This document shows positions 44,701 through 55,649 of a stretch of DNA of 64,000 nt, one piece after another. The translations under genes were made by a program, and so were the position numbers. How positions within the stretch are numbered: position 1 is the stretch's first letter; every line of letters starts with the position of its first letter. The stretch is from assembly GCA_021014325.1 (NCBI GenBank), contig CM037473.1:8697501-8761500 (forward strand), given 5' to 3'. Source of the stretch: Plazaster borealis. Lineage: Eukaryota > Echinodermata > Asteroidea > Forcipulatida > Labidiasteridae. The notes beneath the pieces were generated by a model. It was given only the letters and a program-made list of their open reading frames with translations, was not told the DNA's origin and did no database searches.

Positions 44701-47700
44701 GCTCTAATAAATTTGTTGTGCATACAGGTACACTAACAGGGCATTAGGACATTTATGCATTAACCATATATTTTTTTCTTACCTGACAAAAAAGGTCCAG
44801 GATTATCCTAAATTTTCAATTTTCGAATTGATAATGCATTTGAGACTGACATGGTGCAGTCATGGAGGAAGAAATTCTTCCTCCATGGTGCAGTGTAGTC
44901 TAATTCTGAATGTAGACAGATTGAATGAATTATGCCATTACTTGGTATGCACTAATTTCATAACACTCTCTCTTCATTTTCTTGACATGGTTGGGTGGGG
45001 TTGCATGGTTGGCTTGTATGCAAAGCGCTCGCCTCTCACCACTGTGGCCCTGGTTCGATTCCAGGCTAAGGCTATTGTGTATGTGATAAGAGTTGCGCGT
45101 TGGTTCTCTCCTACATGTATGCCGCAAGAGTTTTTTCTCTGGGCCTTCCCCTTTTCCTCCCTCAGGAAATATCGAAGACTTTTGATCTCTGGCTGTGACT
45201 CAGTGGTCATATATGGGTTGATGTGGCTGGCTGCCAAATGCGCACACGCATGCCTGCGGCTCGCACACGTTGTAGCCGCACCCTTTGCAGTTCAGCTTCA
45301 CAGCTGATTAGCCTCCCAAATTATTATTATTGACACACTACTGCATCTTCGACCAAAGATTTTTACGTGCAGCTATGTATGTAAAGTGCAGCGTGATGCA
45401 AGTTTAAGGTCCGTGCACAGTGCATTTGGAAGTGTAGGGGCATCTCACTGTCCCAGCAATAGCGGAAAATACTGTTAAAGGATAAACAAATGACCTGAAA
45501 TGGATTTGTCTATACATACAATTAATGTTCTTTATTTCTTATCTGACCTCAGTACCAAGTCGCACAATTATGGGCCGTGGCAGAAGCTAGCAAAAACGAA
45601 ACAGGAGGAGGTGAAGGAATTGAGGTGAAGGAAAACAAACCTTATGAAAAACAAACGGAGAGTGGCCTCGAAAAGGGGCAATACACACTAAAAATTTATC
45701 ATTTACAACAGTAAGTATTCTAGATTTTATTCAGATTTACATAAACTGTTTTTGTGTACCAAAATAATATGAAAAGAAATAACTGTTACTCCTTAGAGTT
45801 GCTCTTTAGGATCCTTCCTCAGTTTGACAAAAAAGTCTGACAATAGTATGTTATTCAACACCAAAACTGTTGTGATTATGCTGGTATGTTTGTTCCCCAG
45901 CAAAGTATGATCCATTCCGTAGTAAAGCATTCAGACCAATAAAATAAAATAAAAATAACAAATCAATATTTTGTGTAAAAAACAGGGTAAAAACATCTAT
46001 TAAATTGTTCCGATACCCATTGCTAAAATATAGGATTCTGACTGCCTCTAGTTACTGGGCAATCTCGGTGGTCTAGTGGTTAGACATCTGCTCTAGAAAG
46101 GCAAAGGCCATGGGTTCAAATCCCACCCGAGTAATATGCCTGTGGATTTTTTTCACAGGACTCTGGGAAAGTACTGTGTATACAGTGCTTTACACACATG
46201 GGCATATGTGTAAAACCAAATATTAATACTATAGATTTAGGTTTGGGTTGGTTGGTTAGAAATGAACAATAGGATATTTGTATTACCTGATAAACTACAT
46301 AATAATACATCTAAACTATATTTGTTCTTTCTCAACGTAATGCATGTATTAGACATAGGAAGCCAAAAATGATACTTTTATAGATTTATCAGTGTCAGAC
46401 TTTTTTGTTTGGTAAAGATTTGTTTTATAGGAAAGAGTATAAATAATTCTTCAATTTCCATTGATAATTAATCATAGATTGGGAATCACATATTAGCATA
46501 AACAGTACTCTGTCATGGAAAATTCATTTTGGTGATCGATATGTGGCATGTTGTACCCCTCCCATTGTGTCATCATTGTTTTCTGGGAATCTCAGGAATT
46601 CTTTAGCTCTAGGATTTTCTTGGATTGGGGGGGGGGGGGTTACATATACTTCTGTACTAGAGGGGAAGAGTGTGTTAGAATACGGGGGGCTCCCTCTGGC
46701 ACATATGATCGGGCATGGTATTGGAAAGTTGTAAGTGTTGCCTGTTTACAAAATCTGCAAACCCATTGATTTGTTTGCTGGATAAATTTGTTAATAACAG
46801 GAAGGTTCCAGGTTATGTACGAGCATTAGCACCAGAGGGTGCATTGGAGATGGTTGAAGAAGCATGGAATGCTTACCCATACTGCAAAACAGTCATTACA
46901 GTGAGTATTTAACAATTCGGCATTTAACCAATGAAGGGCTCAAAATTAACACTGGACCGCAGGCCCGAGGCCAGTGATTCAAGTGTCGGGCCAGTAAACT
47001 CATGACCGGACAGGCCCGGTGTTCTTGTGTTTTTTAATTGAATAATATTAGGCTACCTCATTGGGTAATATCTTTTTTGAAAAAATCTGATAGTATCTTT
47101 TAATTCTTTTGAGTATCAAAGTTTGCTTGCACATACGACGAATGAGACTTACTTGTATCTAGATCAAATCAATTCTGCTTTAGTAAACATTTTGAGCTAC
47201 AAGCCCTGCAGTCTTGTTGTATTACCCACCCCCAAATTCGAGCCCTGCAATGTACAATGTATGTCGTACAATTACTTTCCCTGTTCATTGGGCAAAAGTC
47301 ATACAACCAACTCAACTCCTCCGGAGTATGAAGTTTAATGGCAGACATACCTGGTAGTGTCATTTGGCCGAGCGGTTTAGAGCATCGAATTCAAGTTCTG
47401 ATGGTTAAGTCATCGGGTGTGGGCTCAAATCCTGATCATGACACTTGTATCCTTGAGCAAGAGACTTTACTATAATTGCTTCTCTTCACCCAGGGGTATA
47501 AATGGGTACCTGCAAGGGTAGAGGTTGATATTGTGTTTGAAAAGCCTCATTAGTTTTCCATGGTTTACGTAATTCTGAGCATGCACACAAACCTAAGAAA
47601 TATGATTTTCTCTGGTACATGTCAGAGCTGTGTGTTGAGAGAGTTGCAACGTAGGGACCAGTTTTCTTCGGTCACGTGGTTCCTGGACGCCATTTTTCGG

Positions 47701-50700
47701 TCCGAATGCTGCACATCCCAATGGGCAGACTAGTCTGGCACCCTGTATTCCCCATGCATTTTTGGGACACAAAATGGCTTCTAATCGCAACTTGTCTGCC
47801 ATCTAGCGTCTCCCACTGCTGCCACCAGTAGTCTCCCATTGAACACAACAACAATATACCTGCATTTAGTTGTGTTATTCAGCAGGGTATCTGGATGGTT
47901 TTTTTAACTACATGTTTTTGAATTGGGACTCCTTGCTTATTCTTTGTCTCATTGGAAAGTATTGTTAGTTAGAAATTTGGACACCCCTTGTATTATTAGT
48001 AAATCTAGGTGATAAAGGCCGTCTGTTTAAGCCTCTTTAAAACTGATGTGTTAGTGAACACATACATGTTGTGGTTGATAATATCTATTCCTGTTTTCCT
48101 TTTGGCAGAATCCCAAGTACATGAAGGAAAAGTTCTCCCTAACCATTGAAACATGGCATAAACCAGACAGAGGAAAGCAGGAAAACGTAAGTCCTTAGCA
48201 ACTATAAACCGTCCAGTTTGTGTATATGACGCCCATCCCAACCACTTTTAAAATCATTTTAGCGTCAATGTGTTCGGTATGTATTATTCAAAATGCCTTA
48301 AATATTACCCCCTCTATTTTAGACACAGTTTCACAAAAATGTTCCAATTATTCTTTGAGAGAAGTTGAAGTTAAACTGAAATCATGAAACCTATTTGAAA
48401 ATCTATGCAAAAGAGGAATTTTTAAACCCGTTTGTTTTAAGGCCTAGTTGCAGGATTCGACAGCTAGGCTTTAAAACAAAAAGGTTTAAAAATTCCTTCC
48501 TACCCAGTGCCAGGCCTGGAATTACAAATTTTTTAGGGTAAGGCCACTTTGGCCTTGGAGTATTCAAAATTTGGGAGGGCACCAAGGCCAGTAGAAAGGG
48601 CACCAAGGCCAAAATGAGAAAATAAAAAGGGCACGAAGGCCACTTACATGTAGTTCATGAAAGTTATAAAACAAAATACAACCATACAACCAACGGCGCG
48701 GCAGCAACGCGATTCATTCACCAAAAATGTTGTTCATGTCCACCAGAAGAGGGCGTTCAAACAAAAGAGCGCCCTCTGTTGGTTAATGGTTTTTATTTTA
48801 GACTGGTCTCCTGCTTAACGACGTCGGGTGTTTGTGTACAACGGATGCACGCATTGTATGCAACCGATAAAGAGTCGCGATGCGTTGAACGTCATTTATG
48901 CTATCCCCTATCAGGGAAGTTCCCTTGCGGATTGCGCTGGATGGATATGTACATTAAAACACGTCACAAGCACAAGATACATCGTATGCTGAAAACAAAA
49001 ACTAACACAAGTAAATATTTAACTTTCATTAAAAGGGCACGACGGCCAACGGGGGAAGGGGCACGACGGCCATCAGGGGAAAAGGGCACGGCATTATGGA
49101 TATTTTTTCGAGGGGCATCGTGGCCAGTTGCAAGGGCATCGACGGCACTGGCCGTCGTGGCCGTCGTGTAATTCGAGGCCTGCAGTGCCAGCTATAGTTT
49201 TAACAGAAGTTTTGTCAGATAAATTTTTTTCTACCTAATTTGGCTTGTCCTGTTTTTATGACTCTCTCTTTTTCATTGTGTATATAATTGTCTAATCGTG
49301 ATGAACTTAGTTGAAGGTTTTATGTAAAAGCTGTACAACTGATAACAAAGTTCATGTGTTATTCACATAATGAACAAATAAATTGAATTTAATTGAATTG
49401 AATACTATTTTGGATGAACAAACAAGGGGAACACCTGCAGTGTACGAAGTGTGGTTTGAAGTGATTTTATAGTGATTTTATTTATTTTCAAGTGTCAGTT
49501 CAGAATAATATATTTAAGTTGCATGTACATGTACATGTATATCACACCAGTTTATGCATTTCTTTATATCTTTTTTAAACTAAAGGTTCACAACCTGCCA
49601 TCCTCTCTATTAAGTAAGCGAGAAGTTATACAGATTGATATAGCTAACGACAAAGTTAAAGAGTGTGTAAGTATTGAGTTTTACCCTGCAGCAAGCTATG
49701 TAGAATCCTCGCTTCAGATTGGGCAACATACAAAAAACGCTTATAAACAACTTGATAACGAAAGACTAGTTTGTCACTGGTGTGCGCGTTGTAGCCGTGT
49801 ACAGGATTTCAGGATTTTCTCCAAACATCCTCTTTGAGTTTAAATTTTCTGGAAAGAAGTATAGCTGTCACCAAAGGGAGAAAGAAATAGTCCACATTGT
49901 TTCCAAACCTGTAGTTTTATATTTCTGGTAATGCACAATGTAAACCTTCTGATTTGTAACATCTGGGAGGTTCTGCGTCTAGAGTAAGGGGGAACCAAGA
50001 CCCGCAAGCCATTTCCATGAATTTTCATATTCAGCAAATCTCATCGCTAATCTTGTACTCACTACCAGCATTTGTCAGTGCTTGGTTTTTTGATGTAAAT
50101 GCCAAATTGCATTCAATTTTACAAATTGTTCCTTGTTTTATTTTGATGTATTTAGGACTATGATCCAAAGACAGATCCAGGCAAAGTGGAATCTCTAAAG
50201 TTGAAACGAGGACCACTCAACACTCCTGACTGGAGGGTGAGTAATAGTTTTAGACTAATATAGCAATAAACTGTGCAAGTCTCGCGCATATTTTAACTTC
50301 CGGGACCACTGTGGTCCCAACCGTATGGAGTTTTATGTGGGCGGGATTTGGTTTCGTCAATTAATTAAGTTTAAGGTAGTTTATGGCTATGACAATTAAA
50401 TATGTTGTTGGTAATGTCGTAGTAAGTGAATAACAATATGAAAGTTAAATCAATTCAACAACATAACAAAGAAAACCTGAGAATAAGACTTGACCTCCAT
50501 TTCCAGTTACTTATAATAAGTTTAGAATGTTTCCCAACTGACGGTCATTAAACCTATGTAATAGATGCACTCATTCGGGCGTGATTGGCAAATGGGGTTT
50601 CTAACAATAAGCATCCTCGTCCCAAGTTTTATTTTTGGTTTCAATGTTAATTTGAACAAATTATTTGTATCTTACAAAAATTGAAAATTTATTTATAACA

Positions 50701-53700
50701 ACTTGCTATGGGTATTTATATTTCCAAGAATTTTGTGTAAATCTAATTTTAAAAGATTTGATTTTATAGAAAAATAGAGTCTTCAATCAAGTTTTTTCTC
50801 GTTTTCGATATGCGCGAGACTTGCACAGTCTATAGACCAATATGTTGCCTTGAAAGGGTTAATTTTGAGTACTGTAGTAGACCTGCATGTATGTTTGATC
50901 ATTCGTAATAGAATACCTTCTACAGAGAAACTGCCAGCCTTTGGAAATTAGTACTTTCAAAAATCTATGCTTGTGTAGGATGTTATTCAAATCCATCAAG
51001 AACTATGAAAAAAAGATTGCTGCAATTGGCTGTTAATTTCAGTAAGGCTGAATATTATCAATTAATTTTTGCAGTGCAGATTTGTTCTCGCTTTTATTGA
51101 GGCCTTTTTCGCCCAAAATTTACATATTGAATCTTTGACCCTCAAAAATCCATGCCATTTTTAAATCCTTGATTTGCGTTTCATATGGGATTTTTGTCAT
51201 CATTGGAGCAATTCTATGAAACAATATGAACCAAATGGTAAAAGTTGTTGTAATCTGTTGCATTTGGCAGTCAACTCTGATGTCATTCTTTGACTCAATT
51301 TGTTGTATTTAGCAGTTAAGTGACTTCATATTGGTGTTGCATTTTGTTGTAGTCACCACTACACTTAATGAGCATACTGTTGCATTTAGCAGGGCAAACC
51401 CCCTTGCTCAGTCCTAACTTAAACAACATGCCTGCACAATGCAACAAAATCCCTTGTTGCATTTGGCATGGTTCTCATTTCAACTGTGTTGCATTCTGTT
51501 GTATTTGGCTGGGTATGTGGAGGGACCCTGATGGGGGTTAGGGTTTTAAACAAGTTTGTGTGCTTAGTATTGTGCAGGAATTGTGGTGCCTAAACTTGTA
51601 CGTATTGGAGTTCCACTGTATGCCTTATAAACCACTGTATGCCTTATCAATGAATTTGTACTATTCCAGCAAAAATCACTATCAAATTAGCATACATTTT
51701 ATTCTGTTTGTTCTGTTCCCATGAAATATAAATTGAAACTTCCTCTTTAAGCTCTGTGTGTGGTTTACCCCTGGGATTTTCAATATGAAGAAAAAAAGTT
51801 TCTTAAGTTTGATTTCATCTAATACCTATTGAAATTTCGTTTTTTTTGCAGAACACCTGTGAGCCTCACATGTGTGCATACAAGCTGGTAACAATTGAAT
51901 TTGTGTGGTTTGGACTACAAAATATAATAGAGAGCTGGGCTCAAAAGGTGAGTAAAATTGTATACACCAGGGACGATATTCTCCCTACTGTGATCTGATA
52001 TCTGATAAATTTATTTGTTTATTTTTTTCACCCTAAAAAATCAGCAAAATTGTTGTTAACTAGCCTGAAAAGTCTACAGGGAGCCTATACCATATGTAGG
52101 TCAGCCTACTTTTTTCCAAGGGCCAAATATTGCCTGATGCACAAAATGAACACTAACAGTTATGATGCTCATCAGGGTTCTCCCCATGCACAAACTAGCA
52201 TATCGGGCCGATACGTGCAAATTTCGGACGATACGCAAAAACATTCGGCGGGTATGCAAAAAAATTTTAAAAAATAAAAAATTGTTTTGTCTCAAAAAAC
52301 ATGGAAAGAAAACCATACAGAATGCTCCAAATTGCACAGTAGGGCTTTGAAAACCAAGAAAAACACCAAGTATAAAACATTCCGAGGACCTTGTTTCAAC
52401 TCAGCACGCTTCGGCCAAACATTAAAAAAAATTGCCCAGAATGCCCCACAGTTTGTTAAAAACCTGGGGAGAACCCTGTTCATGAATATGAAGTATTGAC
52501 TTACATAGCATCCACTTGGCACATAAGGCTGGATAATTGATTGATGTATAGTTTAAATAATTGTTACAGATAGACACCACAAAAATGCTTATATGTACTG
52601 TTAAGTGTACCGGTACATTATTTTTAATTCTTTGAGAAAATTTTCCAGGAAGTTAAGCCCTGTTGATAGTTCACGCGAAAGTGAATGCAAAGCGAATTAC
52701 GTGACGCAAACAATCAAATGCGCTGTTTTCCAATTGTGATGCAGGGAAATTCGTTTCACTTTCGCAGTTTGCGTGAAGTATGAACCAGGCTTTAAGTGTA
52801 AAAGGATTTGTGCAAGTTCTAAAAATTGTACAGGTATTTTGAATGAGTGGCCATTGTACATGCACCATGCTATTTAATTGTTTAAAACAACTGAAGATTT
52901 ATTTATAACAACTTGCTTTGAGTGTTTAAAAGTGACTTGGTATTGTTGTGATTTTAAATGAAGTTTTGAATAATATTGATTCATTTTTAAATATTAAACC
53001 ATTCATTTCAACGAATGTTTCACATCGCTTTTCGTTCTCTTTTTACATTGCTTAATTTATTATTATCTTTTCATCATTTCTGACTTGTTCAACCTGTCTG
53101 TCCGTATGTTACAGTTCCTGGTTATGTTCTGTTTGTCTGTCCATCAGGCATCTTTCCACAAGCCCAGGCTTCGAGAAGATTCCTCCATACTTATTTTACT
53201 TTCTGTCTTGTTAAAATTGAATTTATGGTTACTTCTGTAATTCATACTTCTTGGTTATGTATTGTTATGGATTGTTTAGAAATGTTCATGAATTATGGAA
53301 ATAAATATGAGTTTGCTCTGAATTGAATTGTATTGCGTTTTCAACCTTTAGGCCGAGAGGAGAATATTCACAAATTTTCACCGTCAACTGTACAGCTGGA
53401 TGGATAAATGGGCCGGTCTTACAATGGCCGACATCCGTGCACTTGAAGATGAAACCCAAGCAGAGCTAGATAAAGTAAGCAAATCCTTTGGCTTTCTTTT
53501 GTCATGAGCATTCTGCTCGGCCGAGATCAGAGCCATTAGTGGGATAATACATCATGTTTTCTTTTAAAGGGTACATATCCCCAGTAAACAAACCACTAAA
53601 AATGTGAAAATTTATATAAATTAGTTGGTCAGTTCTAGCAAAAACGAAAAACCCATTTGCTTGTTGCAATTTAAATTAAAAAATAGTGACGGGTAGGGGA

Positions 53701-53940
53701 GTAGTCTTCCAATGCTTTTAAAGTACATGAAGTATGTCATACTTAAATTTTTCTCAAGAGGATTGGCATAGCTTTAATTTTGAGTCAGTGAGCTTTCAGA
53801 TTGACAGTAATCAACTTATACATTTTTGTTGTATTTTACCTTTAGTTTAATTGTTTTAGTGATTATCAAATATCTAAGAATTGTCTTTTGTTCCGCAGAT
53901 GCGTAGTGAGGGCGAGGTAAGGGGCACCAAAGAAAAGTGA
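38771..53940 (+). CDS. PITPNA/B-type: Class I phosphatidylinositol transfer protein, complete, 10 coding exons, 269 aa
   Basis: Soluble lipid carrier that swaps PI and PC between membranes and supplies phosphoinositide kinases. Exons: 38771-38790, 41042-41072, 45553-45710, 46801-46900, 48109-48186, 49586-49666, 50156-50236, 51852-51947, 53352-53474, 53899-53940 (stop). All have GT/AG borders and matching phases. Exon 1 (MVLRKEF) and the 31-nt exon 2 ([10 protein letters not shown]) match what I recall of the human gene's split. The fold is complete: [34 protein letters not shown] with T62 and K64 (human T59, K61), WNAYPYC with N93 and C98 (human N90, C95), [10 protein letters not shown]. Human is 270-271 aa. 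The membrane-docking WW pair is W202-F203. The C-terminus is [13 protein letters not shown]. It is a co-orthologue of PITPNA and PITPNB. Confidence 0.95.
39545..39690 (-). repeat. tRNA-derived SINE, minus orientation, PITP intron 1
   Basis: Minus-strand reading: GTGTCCCAGTGGTCTAGAGC (A-box-like head), a B-box-like GGGTTCGAATCC, then CACTTGTGTTCTTAATTGC and ATGGAGTAAATGTGTACC. Same family as the 47.4-kb copy. Confidence 0.75.
41097..41142. repeat. Short tandem duplication rich in TACATGT
   Basis: AACTAGTACATGTTGTACAT occurs twice in a row about 22 bp apart, just after PITP exon 2. TACATGTA-type palindromes are scattered through the rest of the intron. Confidence 0.7.
43175..43270 (+). repeat. 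tRNA-derived SINE, copy 3, PITP intron 2
   Basis: Head with TCTTGGTTGAGCGCAGACAT, GTTAACCCGG, B-box GGTTCAAGTCCCGC, then CTCTTGTCAATTTTTCTTTG and TTCGACCCC. Same family as the 9.8- and 15.8-kb copies. Confidence 0.75.
44854..44894. mobile_element. Tiny palindromic insertion, copy 3 (27 bp, 7-bp target duplication)
   Basis: GTGCAGT lies at 44854-44860 and 44888-44894. Between them is a 27-bp palindrome starting CATGGAGGAAGAA and ending TTCTTCCTCCATG, with only the central base unpaired. It is in PITP intron 2. Confidence 0.75.
44995..45340 (+). repeat. tRNA-derived SINE of another family, PITP intron 2
   Basis: Head with GGCTTGTATGCAAAGCGCTC and B-box GGTTCGATTCCAGG, a long body containing CGTTGGTTCTCTCCTACATG, and an ATTATTATTATT tail at 45320-45331. 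The open frame through it (44828-45307) is incidental. Confidence 0.7.
46058..46200 (+). repeat. tRNA-derived SINE or tRNA pseudogene, PITP intron 3
   Basis: Head GGTGGTCTAGTGGTTAGACA (A-box), CTGCTCTAGAAAGGCAAAGG, B-box GGGTTCAAATCCCACCCGAG, then a non-tRNA body with CACAGGACTCTGGGAAAGTA. The acceptor ends pair partly (TCTCGG with CCGAG), but the body after the head argues for a SINE. Confidence 0.6.
47363..47560 (+). repeat. tRNA-derived SINE, plus orientation, PITP intron 4
   Basis: Best copy of this family. Head GGCCGAGCGGTTTAGAGCAT (Leu/Ser-like A-box), GGGCTCAAATCCTGATCATG as B-box region, then CACTTGTATCCTTGAGCAAG, ATTGCTTCTCTTCACCCAGG and ATAAATGGGTACCTGC. Minus-strand relatives lie at 27.4, 28.5 and 39.6 kb. 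Confidence 0.8.
48511..49182. mobile_element. hAT-like non-autonomous element, PITP intron 5
   Basis: Ends CAGGCCTGGAATTACA (48511-48526) and TGTAATTCGAGGCCTG (49167-49182) are inverted repeats with one mismatch. CAGTGC flanks both sides (48505-48510, 49183-49188). The interior has repeated GGCACGAAGGCC/GGCACGACGGCC motifs. CAGG-type ends suggest hAT, though hAT usually makes 8-bp duplications. No transposase. Confidence 0.7.
50266..50834. mobile_element. MITE with terminal inverted repeats, copy 2, PITP intron 7
   Basis: Ends ACTGTGCAAGTCTCGCGCAT (from 50270) and ATGCGCGAGACTTGCACAGT (50810-50829) are perfect inverted repeats over 20 bp. The body matches 34034-34672. It begins only about 30 bp after the donor site of PITP exon 7. 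Confidence 0.88.
52173..52478. mobile_element. hAT-like MITE, 306 bp, PITP intron 8
   Basis: Perfect 13-bp inverted ends: CAGGGTTCTCCCC (52173-52185) and GGGGAGAACCCTG (52466-52478). The interior is AT-rich with no coding potential. No clear target duplication. CAGGG ends are typical of hAT elements. Confidence 0.75.
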
Positions 53941-53988
53941 CGACAGTCATCGATGGCTCCTGGGATAATCTTCAAATTCCATGTACAA

Positions 53989-53994
53989 AATAAA
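53989..53994 (+). terminator. Candidate PITP polyadenylation signal
   Basis: AATAAA 49 bp after the PITP stop codon. It would imply a very short 3'UTR. Later signals may be used instead. Confidence 0.35.
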
Positions 53995-54770
53995 CACATG
54001 CAAAAATCACTTCATGGGCGCTGTGGCCCAAAGTGAATATCTTTAAATGATTTTTTTTTAGCAATAAGATTAGATCCAATTAATGTTCTTGCTCTGAATC
54101 AATCTCCTGGTCTTGTAGTACCTAATCTCAATTTCACGTAACTGTTAAGAACAAGAAAACTTTGCAGGAACAGACTACCAGGCAAAAATACTTGTCCTTG
54201 ACATTGCCTTTCACTGGTTCCCTACCATTGTTTTGCCGAATCAGATAAATTTGTAAAGCAACATTTTCTGCTTATCAGTTAAGAAAATAGGGTCCTGATT
54301 ATCATGTAAAACTAAATTATGTCCAGAAACTTTGAAGCAATTTTTGTGTGGTTTTGTAAGTATCAGCTAAAACGAGTGTAACACTTATAACAAATATTTT
54401 ATAAGCCAGTAAGAAAGTTTAGCTGTTGCCGTAACATTTTGGTGGGTTTACTTGTTTCGTTGCAGTATTATTTGTTTGAGTCAAATACTGTCTTATGACT
54501 TCTTGAACATCACTGATTGCATTGGTATACATGTAGGTTACATTCTCTGGGTTAAAAATTCTGCCTTTGGAGGGTTGAAAAAAAGCATGAATTAGTTTTC
54601 TTATTAGTAATTGACACTTATAATTTGCTGTTTTCAACAGAGGCTTTTTTGGTGGTCACAAAAAATATTCCTTGTCGATATTAAGAACCCAAGGTAAGAT
54701 TATTTGCAGTGCACTGTAACTTCTAGTCTCACAGGTTCAAAAAAGTTCAAAGATAATATAACTCTAGTCT

Positions 54771-55008
54771 GAAGTAACTATAAATAGTTGTAAACTTGCG
54801 GGTACAACCATGTGTAAAATCTCTTTTGAGAGGAGTGGTTTGGTCTCGACGTTTCGAACAGTATACTCTGCTCGTCTCCTGAAGACGAGCAGAGTATACT
54901 GTTCGAAACGTCGAGACCAAACCGGCTCTTTTCAGAGCCAACAATCCTCCCAAAAGAGATTTTACACATGGTTGTACCCGCAAGTTTACTACTATTTATA
55001 GTTACTTC
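54771..55008. repeat. 238-bp inverted repeat (hairpin)
   Basis: The left arm begins GAAGTAACTATAAATAG (54771) and the right arm ends with its complement at 55008. Matched segments include ACTTGCGGGTACAACCATGT against ACATGGTTGTACCCGCAAGT, and CTCGACGTTTCGAACAGTAT against its complement. The centre is CCTGA at 54878-54882. The right arm has about 20 extra bases holding the stem-loop at 54924-54939. Two inverted copies of one repeat are the simplest explanation. Confidence 0.92.
54879..54939 (+). ncRNA. Structured repeat: hammerhead-like hairpin plus histone-type 3' stem-loop, copy 1
   Basis: From 54879: CTGAAGA, a 7-bp stem CGAGCAG/CTGTTCG with a six-base loop, AAACGTCGAG, then at 54924-54939 GGCTCTTTTCAGAGCC, which equals the metazoan histone mRNA 3' stem-loop consensus. 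CTGANGA-stem-GAAAC order recalls the hammerhead core of Penelope-type retroelements, but the core spacing is off by one base. It is a repeat, not a histone gene: no histone frame is nearby. Confidence 0.5.
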
Positions 55009-55592
55009 TTACTTTCAACACCATGCAAAGCTTCAAACACCACTAACCCTAGTCTGTTTTTACTTGAAACTTTTAATTGATTGCAGCCATCAGAAGCTTA
55101 AATAGAAAAATCGATCGTATGTGTACCATCTCTTACAAAGAGGATGTAATAGTGCATCTGCTTGCAGACCTTCAGCCTAACATAATTTTGAAATGTTTCA
55201 AATGATAATTTTATGTCATAAACTAACTTCAAAAGAAGTACAATATTGTTAGTAACAATTTGTACTTTTGTTGCAGAAAAAAAGGACAGCTTTAACCTAC
55301 TTGAATTTGTGGTACATTTACATGTGCATGCTAGTTCTACCTTCACATAACTAAAATTTGATCGTTTAATTTTATGTTATCATTATTTGCTAATTATTTC
55401 CTAATTCCATTGATAAGTATGGTATATAATTTCTCCTCTAAAGTTATGCAGAAGAAAATGCATGAAAAAGTATATTAAGTGTAAAGGTAACGAAGATCTG
55501 TGTGTATGTAGTGAAGATCTGTGTGTGAGAATGTCTACCGGTTCACACCGAAGACTTCATTCAATAAAAGGGACAGAGGTGGTTTGGCAGAC

Positions 55593-55616
55593 CATGGAGG
55601 AGGAAGATCCTCCATG
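55593..55616. mobile_element. Tiny palindromic insertion, copy 4 (24 bp, 7-bp target duplication)
   Basis: GGCAGAC occurs at 55586-55592 and 55617-55623. Between them is a 24-bp element with ends CATGGAGGA and TCCTCCATG. Confidence 0.75.
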
Positions 55617-55649
55617 GGCAGACCGAGGGCATTCACAGTTCGAGTTCAT

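Noticed and set aside
44828..45307. A 159-codon gene in PITP intron 2
   Set aside because: The frame runs through a tRNA-derived SINE with an ATT-repeat tail and one tiny palindromic insertion.
46058..46135. A functional tRNA gene with GGGTTCAAATCCCACCCGAG
   Set aside because: Partial acceptor pairing exists, but the anticodon arm is overlong and a SINE-like body follows.
54924..54939. A histone gene ending here
   Set aside because: The stem-loop matches perfectly, but no histone reading frame lies upstream on either strand, and a second copy sits in the same repeat at 59.4 kb.
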